From: JTS-RE9 sp964649195
GTDB taxonomy: Bacteria > Planctomycetota > Phycisphaerae > Phycisphaerales > Phycisphaeraceae
DNA length: 13,407 nt
Direction: 5' to 3'
NCBI GenBank assembly: GCA_964649195.1
Contig: CAZYPK010000146.1
Coordinates: forward strand, 1-13,407
Part shown: positions 1 to 5,326 of the stretch, piece after piece
How the letters are laid out: each line of letters begins with the position of its first letter
How positions within the stretch are numbered: the first letter of the stretch is position 1
The notes under the pieces: generated by a model
The model's database searches: none
What the model saw: the letters and a program-made list of their open reading frames with translations, nothing else
What the model was told of the DNA's origin: nothing
Position numbers and translations under genes: made by a program

Positions 1-28
1 CCCCAAAGCGGGGCCGTCGCAAACGAAT

Positions 29-54
29 CGGCTCGGCGGGAGCCTCGCCCTCCC
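29..54. repeat. GC-rich palindromic intergenic repeat (single copy here)
   Basis: The sequence GGCGGGAGCCTCGCC at 35-49 folds into a six-pair stem (one G-T pair) with a three-base loop and is flanked by CTC/CCC runs. From memory, this kind of element (CTCGGCGGGAGCCTCGCCCTCCC-like) recurs between genes in planctomycete genomes, but only one copy lies in this window, so its repeat status is inferred. It could also be the tail of an upstream transcription unit. Bases 1-13 hold another short CCCC/GGGG hairpin. Confidence 0.4.
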
Positions 55-88
55 ATATGCTTTTACTCTGACGAAGGGCCGAGCGTGT

Positions 89-123
89 GAATCTGATCTC
101 TGGCCTCTGGCCTCTGATCTCTG
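89..123. repeat. Heptad-periodic array A (five 7-nt units)
   Basis: Five consecutive 7-nt units, each ending in CTG (types ATCTCTG and GCCTCTG), lie just upstream of the first toxin-antitoxin promoter. The unit resembles those of the arrays at 5296-5323 and 7756-7885. The function is unknown. Confidence 0.6.
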
Positions 124-131
124 CAACGGCT

Positions 132-139
132 GCTATAAT
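132..139 (+). promoter_or_regulatory. Promoter -10 box (GCTATAAT) of the first toxin-antitoxin operon
   Basis: A perfect TATAAT hexamer preceded by GC lies 17 nt before the ATG at 157. The expected start site is about 145-146, which gives a leader of about 12 nt containing GAGG at 146-149. No convincing -35 box is visible; the same GCTAYAAT form recurs at 818-825 and, on the minus strand, at 5758-5765. Confidence 0.6.
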
Positions 140-156
140 AAGCGCGAGGTGTTTGC

Positions 157-453
157 ATGAATCATGATGAACAATTGGCCGACTGGCGAGCCATGGGGAT
201 CGACTGGCGCGGCAGGATCACGTCCGATCCCGCCGTGATGCTGGGCAAACCCTGCATCGCCGGCACGCGCATCACGGTGCAGTTGATTCTGGAAAAGCTC
301 GCCGTCGGCGAATCGTCGCGCGACATCTATGACGCATATCCCCATCTGGCGCCCGGTTCGGTCGAGGCCGCCGCGGCTTATGCGGTCGATGTCGTTTATC
401 AGCAGTGGGCCGGTCATCAGGCGGAGCGGGTGAATGAAGTTTCTCACGGATGA
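157..453 (+). CDS. DUF433 family protein, predicted VapB-like antitoxin
   Basis: This 98-residue protein carries the DUF433 signature: GKPCIAGTRI at residues 30-39, then a helix with ILEKLAVGESSRDI, then YPHL at 61-64 and a final helix rich in alanine. DUF433 proteins are small winged-helix-like proteins and usually sit directly before a DUF5615 PIN-like gene, where they act as presumed antitoxin and operon autoregulator. The start at 157 is supported by GAGG seven bases upstream and a TATAAT box at 134-139. Its last 20 bases overlap the next gene in another frame, which implies translational coupling. The antitoxin role is inferred from family and pairing; family membership itself is clear. 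Confidence 0.85.
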   Translation: MNHDEQLADWRAMGIDWRGRITSDPAVMLGKPCIAGTRITVQLILEKLAVGESSRDIYDAYPHLAPGSVEAAAAYAVDVVYQQWAGHQAERVNEVSHG

Positions 454-784
454 GAACGTGCCCCTGGAGATCGCAAGACGTTTGCAGGAGGCGGGGCATC
501 AGGTTCGTCTGATGCGGCAGGTGCAATTGGGCGCCCCTGATCCGCGCGTCATTGATCTGGCTTCCGATATGGAGATCATTCTCACGCAGGACAAGGATTT
601 TGCGGATCATGTCTTTCGAGATCATCATGCCGTGCTCGGTGTCGTCCTGTTGCGGCTGGATCGACTGCCGCCCCAGTCGCAGGCGCGCCGAACGATGCAG
701 GTGGTCGGCGAACAGGCGGAACTTCTGATTGGACGAATGACGGTTGTATTTCCCGCGCAGATTCGTCAGCGCGATGTGCCATGA
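434..784 (+). CDS. DUF5615 PIN-like protein, predicted toxin (RNase)
   Basis: This 116-residue protein matches the DUF5615/Mut7-C-like branch of the PIN fold. It opens with MKFLTDEN, placing acidic residues D6 and E7 as expected for metal binding. It continues with GHQV at 21-24 and D36, then LTQDKDF at 50-56, whose D53 and D55 are further candidate active-site acids, and a VVLLRL strand at 70-75. The length is normal for the family. PIN-like toxins cleave RNA with a divalent metal, so the likely job is an RNase toxin neutralised by the upstream DUF433 protein. GGAG at 423-426 gives a good ribosome site seven bases before the ATG. Alternative start codons would remove the D6/E7 motif. The RNase activity and target are inferred. 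Confidence 0.85.
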   Translation: MKFLTDENVPLEIARRLQEAGHQVRLMRQVQLGAPDPRVIDLASDMEIILTQDKDFADHVFRDHHAVLGVVLLRLDRLPPQSQARRTMQVVGEQAELLIGRMTVVFPAQIRQRDVP

Positions 785-817
785 CAGGGACTGGCCAGTG
801 TGTGAAGCGGCAGTCGG

Positions 818-825
818 GCTACAAT
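818..825 (+). promoter_or_regulatory. Promoter -10 box (GCTACAAT) of the ParE module
   Basis: TACAAT preceded by GC lies 31 nt before the antitoxin ATG. The start site is predicted near 832, giving a leader of about 25 nt that includes AAGGA. No clear -35 hexamer is seen at 16-18 nt spacing. The box makes the second module an independent transcription unit rather than only a read-through of the first. Confidence 0.5.
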
Positions 826-845
826 GAAGCACACCCCACATTCAA

Positions 846-850
846 AAGGA
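846..850 (+). promoter_or_regulatory. Ribosome-binding site that fixes the antitoxin start
   Basis: AAGGA lies six bases before the ATG at 857. An in-frame ATG at 824 has no such site and would fall within or immediately before the predicted transcript start, so 857 is preferred. Confidence 0.6.
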
Positions 851-856
851 CTGTTC

Positions 857-1048
857 ATGCCTCCCACAACCGCCAAAGAAACGATGTTGAAAATCATCGC
901 GGATCAACCGGAAGACAGTTCTTACGAAGAGCTGCTTCATGAACTGGCCATGGCGCGGATGATCGAACGCGGCTTGGCCGATCATCGTGCCGGTCGGGTC
1001 ACATCGCATGACGAAGTGAAGCGCGAGGTCGAGTCATGGCGGAAATAG
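857..1048 (+). CDS. Small antitoxin of a ParE-type module
   Basis: A 63-residue acidic helical protein with the pattern ILxxIxxxPEDSSYEELLHELAMARMIERGLADHRAGRVTSHDEV. This is typical of the short antitoxins next to ParE/RelE toxins, in which a ribbon- or helix-based N-terminus is followed by a toxin-binding helix and an AGRVxSHxEV turn. Residues IERGLADHRAGRV are the recognisable core. Its final 13 bases overlap the toxin gene, so the two are translationally coupled. It probably binds the toxin and may repress its own promoter at 818-825, as is common for such modules. No DNA-binding motif can be proven by eye. Confidence 0.8.
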   Translation: MPPTTAKETMLKIIADQPEDSSYEELLHELAMARMIERGLADHRAGRVTSHDEVKREVESWRK

Positions 1049-1338
1049 TCTGGACGGATGAAGCCCGCAGATGGCTCAAAGAAATCCACGAGTACATAGC
1101 CAGGGACAATCCCGCTGCCGCCCAGCGAGTGGCGGAGGGCATTGTGCAGAAGATCGAACTACTGGCAGATTTTCCGGAACTGGGTTATCTCTACCCCAGA
1201 CGGGGTGATCGCCATCTGCGAATTCTTCTCTACGGACATTATCGAATTGCATACATGGTGGAAGGTCAGGCGATTATTCTTTTGGGCATCTATCATGGTC
1301 GCTTGAATATTGAACGCTTTCTGAATGAAAACGAGTAA
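1036..1338 (+). CDS. ParE/RelE superfamily toxin
   Basis: This 100-residue protein has the RelE/ParE plasmid-stabilisation pattern. It begins with a strand and W6TDEARRWLKEIHEYI helix, followed by a second helix with ALA/VAEGIVQKIELL, the turn FPELGYLYP at 46-54, and the paired strands RILLYGHYRIAYMV and AIILLGIYHGR at about 62-89. ParE members act on DNA gyrase and RelE members cut mRNA at the ribosome; the FPELG turn and the absence of a clear RelE catalytic set favour ParE, but this is not decisive. GAGG at 1025-1028 is seven bases before the ATG. The stop codon is only 26 nt before the next gene, so read-through into the aminotransferase gene is possible. Confidence 0.87.
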   Translation: MAEIVWTDEARRWLKEIHEYIARDNPAAAQRVAEGIVQKIELLADFPELGYLYPRRGDRHLRILLYGHYRIAYMVEGQAIILLGIYHGRLNIERFLNENE

Positions 1339-1364
1339 GTTCGTTCGGGCCGCCTGGTATTTCC

Positions 1365-2594
1365 ATGATCTACTTCGACAACGCAGCAACCAGTTTCCCC
1401 AAGGCCCCCGGCGTCGCGCAGGCGATGGCCAGGTTCATCGCCGAGGATGCCGCCAATCCCGGGCGTGCGGGCCATCGCATGGCGGTCAATGCCGAGCGGA
1501 TGCTCGACGATGCCAGGCTCAGGCTCACCCGCCTCTTCGATGGTGAAGATCATCACCGCATGGTCTTCGCCATGAACTGCACCGATGCGCTGAACATGGC
1601 GATCAAAGGCATCGTGCCCGTGAAGACCAGATCAGGCAACACGCCGCATGTCATCACGACGATCCTTGAACACAACTCCGTCAGCCGGCCGCTACAGGCG
1701 ATGAGTGAGGATGGCCGCATCACATTGACCCGCGTGGACTGCGATGACGCAGGCTTCATCGATCCCGATGATGTCCGCAAGGCGATCACCCCCGACACGG
1801 TGCTCATCGTCATCACTCATGCCTCCAACGTGCTGGGCACCATTCAGCCCGCGAAGGAGGTCGGCCGCATTGCACGGGAACACGACCTGCTTTTCTGCCT
1901 CGATGCGGCGCAGACCGCGGGCATCGTGCCGGTGTCGATCAAGGATCAATTCGTGGATCTGCTCGCTTTTCCCGGCCACAAATCTCTTCTGGGTCCCACC
2001 GGCACCGGCGGGCTCTACATCGGCCCGCGCTGCCCCGATCCTGCCGAGTCGGTCGCGGCTTCGCCTGATGGCGCAAGGACCATTCGCATGGCTTCGTACA
2101 TCAAGCTCAAACCCTGGCGCGAAGGCGGCACCGGCGGCGATTCCTCCACGCCCACCCAGCCCGCCATCCTGCCTTATTACCTCGAAGGCGGCACGCCCAA
2201 CACCGTCGGCATCGCCGGGCTTGCCGCAGGCCTCGATTACCTTGACGCTCATCCGATGAGCGACCTCCTCAAACATGAACAGCACATCGTGCGGAGCATC
2301 ATCGACTTCGCGCACAGCGATGACCGCTTCACGCTCTATGGCACAACCGATGCCGGGCGGCGCGTCGGCACCGTGTCGTTCAATATCGAAGGATACGAAG
2401 CCCCCGATGTCGGTTCGATCCTCGATGACAGCTTCGAGATCGCCGTGCGCCCCGGCCTGCACTGCGCCCCGTATTGCCACAAGCGGATGAACACCTTTCC
2501 CGGTGGCGCGGTCCGTGTCAGCCCCGGCGTGTTCAACACGGAGGCGGAGTTGGAAACACTTCTGGATGCGCTCAAACAGATCGCAGGCGGGTGA
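1365..2594 (+). CDS. Class V aminotransferase, cysteine desulfurase family
   Basis: A 409-residue PLP enzyme of the SufS/CsdA-like aminotransferase class V fold. MIYFDNAATS is the canonical N-terminus. H103 lies in LEHNS, LDAAQTAG at 179-186 carries the PLP ring-contacting Asp180, and FPGHKSLLGPTGTGGLYI holds the Schiff-base Lys206. EGGTPNT is at 274-280. RPGLHCAPYCHKR places the probable catalytic Cys367 on the C-terminal loop. The expected reaction is removal of sulfur from L-cysteine as an enzyme persulfide. It resembles the less-studied cysteine desulfurase family whose signature runs through a GTGG/S-D-S motif (here EGGTGGDSS at 253-261). Compared with my recollection of that family there are about 25 extra residues at 222-248. 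No Suf or Isc partner genes are nearby, and no Shine-Dalgarno site is visible. Confidence 0.88.
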   Translation: MIYFDNAATSFPKAPGVAQAMARFIAEDAANPGRAGHRMAVNAERMLDDARLRLTRLFDGEDHHRMVFAMNCTDALNMAIKGIVPVKTRSGNTPHVITTILEHNSVSRPLQAMSEDGRITLTRVDCDDAGFIDPDDVRKAITPDTVLIVITHASNVLGTIQPAKEVGRIAREHDLLFCLDAAQTAGIVPVSIKDQFVDLLAFPGHKSLLGPTGTGGLYIGPRCPDPAESVAASPDGARTIRMASYIKLKPWREGGTGGDSSTPTQPAILPYYLEGGTPNTVGIAGLAAGLDYLDAHPMSDLLKHEQHIVRSIIDFAHSDDRFTLYGTTDAGRRVGTVSFNIEGYEAPDVGSILDDSFEIAVRPGLHCAPYCHKRMNTFPGGAVRVSPGVFNTEAELETLLDALKQIAGG

Positions 2595-2607
2595 GGGCAA
2601 TAAGAGT

Positions 2608-2648
2608 GAGCCGCGACGTAACACGTCGCGGACGTGAGCAGCCTGAAA
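2608..2648 (+). repeat. Stem-loop repeat, copy 1
   Basis: The core at 2608-2639 holds a perfect nine-pair stem, arms CCGCGACGT (2611-2619) and ACGTCGCGG (2623-2631) with loop AAC, then GACGTGAGC and AGCCTGAA. The 32-nt core is identical to the inverted copy at 2745-2776. The tail AGCCTGAA is shared with the copy at 3212-3251. The position right after the aminotransferase stop codon is typical of REP-like elements, which can stabilise 3' ends or act as factor-dependent terminators. Confidence 0.85.
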
Positions 2649-2677
2649 GGGTGGCCGATCACACCTTTTTCTTTCAG
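2643..2677 (+). terminator. Weak terminator-like hairpin after the aminotransferase gene
   Basis: CTGAAAG (2643-2649) is perfectly complementary to CTTTCAG (2671-2677). Inside it, GGTG and CACC can pair just before a run of five T. The GC content of the stem is low, so this is only a candidate for ending the plus-strand transcript. Confidence 0.25.
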
Positions 2678-2744
2678 CCTCGATCAGTGCCCGGTCGTTT
2701 TCGCATCCCGTGATCCGTTGCGCGAGGGGCACGCCATTCTTGTC

Positions 2745-2776
2745 GCTCACGTCCGCGACGTGTTACGTCGCGGCTC
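2745..2776 (-). repeat. Stem-loop repeat, copy 2 (inverted)
   Basis: The reverse complement is identical over 32 nt to copy 1, including the nine-pair stem and AAC loop. Copies 1 and 2 are separated by 105 nt and could themselves pair as a long hairpin. The shared tail AGCCTGAA is absent here, so the mobile or conserved unit appears to be the 32-nt core. Confidence 0.85.
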
Positions 2777-2782
2777 AGGTTG

Positions 2783-2823
2783 AAAATAAAAAAGGCTCGA
2801 TCCTGGTCCACGAGGATCGAGCC
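2783..2823 (-). terminator. Strong intrinsic terminator (minus strand)
   Basis: On the minus strand the arms GGCTCGATCCT and AGGATCGAGCC form a perfect 11-pair stem around an eight-base loop, followed at once by six T, an A and four more T. This is a textbook factor-independent terminator. No minus-strand protein gene lies upstream of it, which is the first clue to a noncoding transcript ending here. There is no T tract on the plus-strand side. Confidence 0.85.
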
Positions 2824-2999
2824 CGGAGGCTGGCACTTTGCGTCGTCCGGGTTCCTGGCGGACGGTCGCAAGAGAAGAGAAGTGCCCAGTGCCAGATTTT
2901 GTGAGCAGGGGTTGCTTTCAATCCCTTTCAGTTCCAGAGCATCATGACATCCGATTGTTCAGCCGTTGTTTGACTTCCGTTTCTTTTTCAACGTCCGTG
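2786..2999 (-). ncRNA. Candidate sigma-54-driven small RNA, about 210 nt, unknown family
   Basis: The transcript is bounded by a consensus sigma-54 promoter at 3010-3025 (start site expected near 2999) and the intrinsic terminator at 2783-2823. No reading frame longer than a few codons with a ribosome site is present inside. It folds by eye into several helices. From 5' to 3' there is a seven-position hairpin with one A-C mismatch and an AAAG loop at 2925-2908. An eight-pair closing stem follows, CUGGCACU (2895-2888) with AGUGCCAG (2837-2830). That stem encloses a CU-rich single strand (2887-2872) and a two-part hairpin, UUGCG/CGCAA plus GUCCG/CGGAC (2871-2838). The terminator stem closes the RNA. 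The CU-rich segment could pair with purine-rich ribosome-binding sites. It does not match 6S, SRP, RNase P, tmRNA or any riboswitch that I recognise. Expression and role are inferred. Confidence 0.6.
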
Positions 3000-3009
3000 C
3001 CCTTGGATT

Positions 3010-3025
3010 TGCAAGAGTCGTGCCA
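3010..3025 (-). promoter_or_regulatory. Sigma-54 (RpoN) -24/-12 promoter
   Basis: On the minus strand the sequence reads TGGCACGACTCTTGCA. This agrees with all 12 specified bases of the consensus TGGCACG-N4-TTGCA, with the essential GG and GC exactly 10 nt apart. A 12-base match is expected by chance only about 0.0016 times in both strands of this window under equal base use. Sigma-54 promoters need an enhancer-binding activator, and none is encoded here. The promoter points away from every neighbouring protein gene and toward the terminator at 2783-2823. Confidence 0.75.
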
Positions 3026-3060
3026 GATCGGATGCCATTCCCGAATCATTTGTGCATGCC

Positions 3061-3089
3061 ATTGTACTGCATGGCTTTATGTTTTGCAA
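3061..3089 (-). promoter_or_regulatory. Second, sigma-70-like promoter upstream of the small RNA
   Basis: On the minus strand TTGCAA and TACAAT are separated by exactly 17 nt, matching four of six and five of six consensus bases. It would start about 55 nt upstream of the sigma-54 start site and give a longer form of the RNA. The TTGCAA hexamer is a palindrome, so chance agreement is more likely than for the sigma-54 site. Confidence 0.4.
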
Positions 3090-3211
3090 GTTGGATTCGT
3101 GATAAAATGGTTAGCAACCCATCTGCCCGGCGGCTAGGCATCGGCGAGGCGGTTATCCGCACGTCGCATAGAAAGGCGGCATCGCAACCCGCCCCGGCCG
3201 GAGGGGTGCGC

Positions 3212-3251
3212 GAGCCGCGACTCAACGAGTCGCGGACGTGAACAGCCTGAA
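3212..3251 (+). repeat. Stem-loop repeat, copy 3 (covariant)
   Basis: The stem arms are CCGCGACTC (3215-3223) and GAGTCGCGG (3227-3235) around the same AAC loop. Relative to copies 1 and 2, the two pairs next to the loop changed on both sides (GT/AC to TC/GA), so pairing is kept. The downstream GACGTGAAC plus AGCCTGAA tail is like copy 1. It lies about 40 nt before the membrane-protein gene. Confidence 0.85.
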
Positions 3252-3280
3252 GGAGCATTCGTCGCGCGGCCGGTAATCCG

Positions 3281-3286
3281 TATGAT
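3281..3286 (+). promoter_or_regulatory. -10 box (TATGAT) placed for a leaderless transcript
   Basis: TATGAT is followed by exactly six bases and then the ATG at 3293, so the expected start site is the A of the start codon. No Shine-Dalgarno site is near the ATG. The -35 region (TTCGTC at 3258) is poor. A separate extended -10 (TGATAAAAT) at 3100-3108 could drive a longer transcript. Confidence 0.45.
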
Positions 3287-3292
3287 GCCTTG

Positions 3293-3706
3293 ATGGACAA
3301 ACAGCGATGGACCTTCTCGCAGGGCCTGTTGCGGATGATGCGCACGTTGCTCATCCGAGCCGCGATCGTGCTGGCCGCCTGGGTTGGCCTGCTCTACCTG
3401 ATGACGCCCTGGATCAACAGCGCGACCGCGAATGTGACCGGGCGACTTGTCGGCCGCTTCTACGGCATCTTCATCCTGCCGGGCGTGGTGATCGGCGCGG
3501 TGATGGCGTGGCGGCTGGTCGAGGCCGCGGGCTTCGCGCACTGGATCGTCACGGCCATCGGCATCGCCTTCGCGATCGCGGCCATCGCGGCGGGCGTCGC
3601 CCTGGCCCATGCGATGCAGCCGATCAACGCGCCGCTGTCGGTGATCATGGTGACGTCAATCGTCGCGGCGCTATGGATCGGCCGGCAGACGCTGAGGGAT
3701 TCATGA
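3293..3706 (+). CDS. Small four-helix integral membrane protein, unknown function
   Basis: A 137-residue protein that I do not recognise. It has a basic N-terminus (MDKQRWTFSQGLLRMMR) and four hydrophobic segments at about residues 19-38, 55-75, 83-107 and 113-131, leaving a short basic tail. The third segment is almost wholly Ala/Ile/Val/Gly, as in compact helix bundles. A TTG codon precedes the ATG in frame, but the TATGAT box six bases upstream of the ATG favours 3293. It is followed by eight T at 3711-3718 without a clear stem, and it converges with the NTPase gene, the two stop codons being about 10 nt apart. No motif points to a function. Confidence 0.7.
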   Translation: MDKQRWTFSQGLLRMMRTLLIRAAIVLAAWVGLLYLMTPWINSATANVTGRLVGRFYGIFILPGVVIGAVMAWRLVEAAGFAHWIVTAIGIAFAIAAIAAGVALAHAMQPINAPLSVIMVTSIVAALWIGRQTLRDS

Positions 3707-3716
3707 GCCGTTTTTT

Positions 3717-5291
3717 TTATGCCGGACTCATCCCCCGTTGCAGGTCCTGCACGCGCTGCGATTGCTGTCTGCGAACCGCATCCAGCGTGGCGCGGCTGAT
3801 GGCGTAGTCCGCTTCATCCTGCGAGACCAGCCGGCAGTGCTCCTGGATCACCGCATACAGAAACTTGAAGGCGTCACGCGGCTGGTGCATCTGCTCCAAC
3901 GCATCGACGAGCTGCTGGCGGGTCACCTCCGCGGCAAACAGATCGCGAAGCGTCATCGCTTCCGCGGCCTCCTCCGCTTCCGCCCGGCGGCAGGCGCGCA
4001 GCCGGTTGGTACACATGTCGTAGAGCGTCGCCCCGGACCAGCTCAGCCGGTCGATCAGGTTCTGCTTGTCGAGCCGGGCCTCCTGGAAGAAATCGTTGGA
4101 CTCGCGCAGCAGCAGGTGCCTCAGCTCGATGGGCAGCAGCAGCTTGATGCCCACGCGATCCTGCTGAAGGAACTTGTGATTGAACAGCGGCCAGACGACG
4201 GCCTTCATGCACTCGGGCTTGCCGGTGATGAGGGCCGGTTCATCGAAGCGGTCGCCCAGCACCATCAGGCCGTGGTAGCCCATCGGTTCGAGCACGGTGA
4301 GCAGCTTGTGCGTGAGTTGGAAGCGACTGTCGTATTCGCCCTGCACGCCCGGGATCGGCCAAGGCTGGCCGGAGAGGTCGGAACCTTTGAGATCGAGCAG
4401 CATCGCGGCCAGGTCCTGCGGATTCCGCTGGACAGCCGGCACCTCCCGGTTGATCTTGCCGCACAGGGACATGAGAACGTACCGCGACCACAGCCAGACG
4501 ATCCACCCCGCGACCGCGCCGATGCCGGTGATCCACGCGGCAGGTTCGAGCCACCCCGGAGGGCCGCCTTCGCCCCACGAAAGCACCTTCGTCGCCAGCC
4601 AGAGCAGCACCGCCACGATGGAGAGGGCGGTGTTGAAGTAGCGGAAGTAAGGCACCGATGGCAGAAAGGCCAGGCGCAGCTTGCGGCGCAGCCCACCCCA
4701 GCGCGACACCACCGTGCCGCTGCGCGGCTGATCGTAGATCGCCGCCAGCAGGGCCATGTCCACCCGCAGATGGCGGGGCATCGCCTTGATTCGTCTGTCC
4801 AGGTCGGCCGGCAGTTGCATCTTCTCTTCGCCGCTGCCGATGCCGGTGACGCCATCGACGATGCGGGTGACCGCCGCCGAGAGGATGGCATCCTGATGAT
4901 CCTGTAGGCGAAACTTGCCCAGCAATTTTTCGGTGGAGGCACGCGAAGCCTTGGCGAAGCTCATGCCGCTCTGATGCTTCTGCACGATGCGGTCGAGGAC
5001 GGGGTTCAGGTCGTCGTAAGCGACGAGCAGGGTGCGTTTTTCGGGATGCGTTTCGTTGTGCTGCGTGACCAGCTTGCCGATCATCAGGCGGATGGCGGTC
5101 TTGCCGCTGCCTTTCTCGCCGAAGACGACGGCGGTGCTGGGCCGCTCGATGTCGCCCAGAATCTTGGCGAAATCCTGATGGCTGGTGGCGGCGCCATCGA
5201 GACGTTCAAAGACCGGATCAAAGCGGGCCTCCTCCGCGTTGAAGGGGTTCTCGGTCAGTTGATGATGTTTGAGAAACTGGCTGATTTCCAT
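3717..5291 (-). CDS. Membrane-anchored P-loop NTPase (KAP/ExeA-like features)
   Basis: A 524-residue ATPase. The N-terminus FLKHHQLTENPF (residues 6-17) recalls the short motif before the P-loop in ExeA-type ATPases. The Walker A motif is GEKGSGKT at 58-65 after the strand TAVVF. Two hydrophobic helices lie at about 217-236 and 251-272. They sit between Walker A and a Walker B-like segment LMVLGDRFDEP at 342-352, followed by GIKLLLPIELRHLL at 381-394, where a sensor strand would be. Membrane helices inserted inside the NTPase domain are a known feature of KAP NTPases, so that is the closest comparison, but the usual KAP Walker B (DDLDR) is altered. The start is set by GGAG six bases upstream. 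It follows the receiver-like gene by 35 nt, so the two probably form an operon. The substrate is unknown. Confidence 0.75.
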   Translation of the reverse strand: MEISQFLKHHQLTENPFNAEEARFDPVFERLDGAATSHQDFAKILGDIERPSTAVVFGEKGSGKTAIRLMIGKLVTQHNETHPEKRTLLVAYDDLNPVLDRIVQKHQSGMSFAKASRASTEKLLGKFRLQDHQDAILSAAVTRIVDGVTGIGSGEEKMQLPADLDRRIKAMPRHLRVDMALLAAIYDQPRSGTVVSRWGGLRRKLRLAFLPSVPYFRYFNTALSIVAVLLWLATKVLSWGEGGPPGWLEPAAWITGIGAVAGWIVWLWSRYVLMSLCGKINREVPAVQRNPQDLAAMLLDLKGSDLSGQPWPIPGVQGEYDSRFQLTHKLLTVLEPMGYHGLMVLGDRFDEPALITGKPECMKAVVWPLFNHKFLQQDRVGIKLLLPIELRHLLLRESNDFFQEARLDKQNLIDRLSWSGATLYDMCTNRLRACRRAEAEEAAEAMTLRDLFAAEVTRQQLVDALEQMHQPRDAFKFLYAVIQEHCRLVSQDEADYAISRATLDAVRRQQSQRVQDLQRGMSPA

Positions 5292-5295
5292 GGTG

Positions 5296-5323
5296 ATCTC
5301 CGACTTCCGACCTCCGACATCTG
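5296..5323. repeat. Heptad-periodic array B, carrying the NTPase ribosome-binding site
   Basis: Four 7-nt units (ATCTCCG, ACTTCCG, ACCTCCG, ACATCTG on the plus strand) fill almost the whole 35-nt gap between the two minus-strand genes. Read on the minus strand the repeat gives GGAG at 5301-5298, six bases before the NTPase ATG, and two further purine-rich copies upstream, so the repeat supplies the translation signal. Confidence 0.6.
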
Positions 5324-5326
5324 ATC

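Noticed and set aside
1692..2750. 352-codon minus-strand frame opposite the cysteine desulfurase gene
   Set aside because: It is a shadow of a clearly conserved enzyme and also runs through the stem-loop repeats.
2830..2900. Plus-strand terminator reading of CTGGCACT...AGTGCCAG followed by ATTTT
   Set aside because: The loop is over 50 nt, the T run is short, and no plus-strand transcript needs it. The minus-strand reading explains the structure better.
2786..2999. Identity as 6S RNA, SRP RNA, RNase P RNA or tmRNA
   Set aside because: The conserved motifs of these RNAs (for example GGAAGCAG-type SRP loop or the RNase P core) are not present.
2838..3241. Short plus-strand open frames in the region of the candidate small RNA
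   Set aside because: They have Cys/Ser/Phe-rich, non-biased translations and no ribosome sites, and they run through the repeat and promoter elements.
3711..3718. Intrinsic terminator at the eight-T run after the membrane-protein gene
   Set aside because: No stable GC-rich stem precedes the T run, so it was left as a note only.
3738..4907. Long open frame (389 codons) on the plus strand opposite the NTPase gene
   Set aside because: The translation is rich in Arg, His, Gln and Pro with no domain, has no ribosome site, and mirrors codon-position GC bias of the real minus-strand gene.
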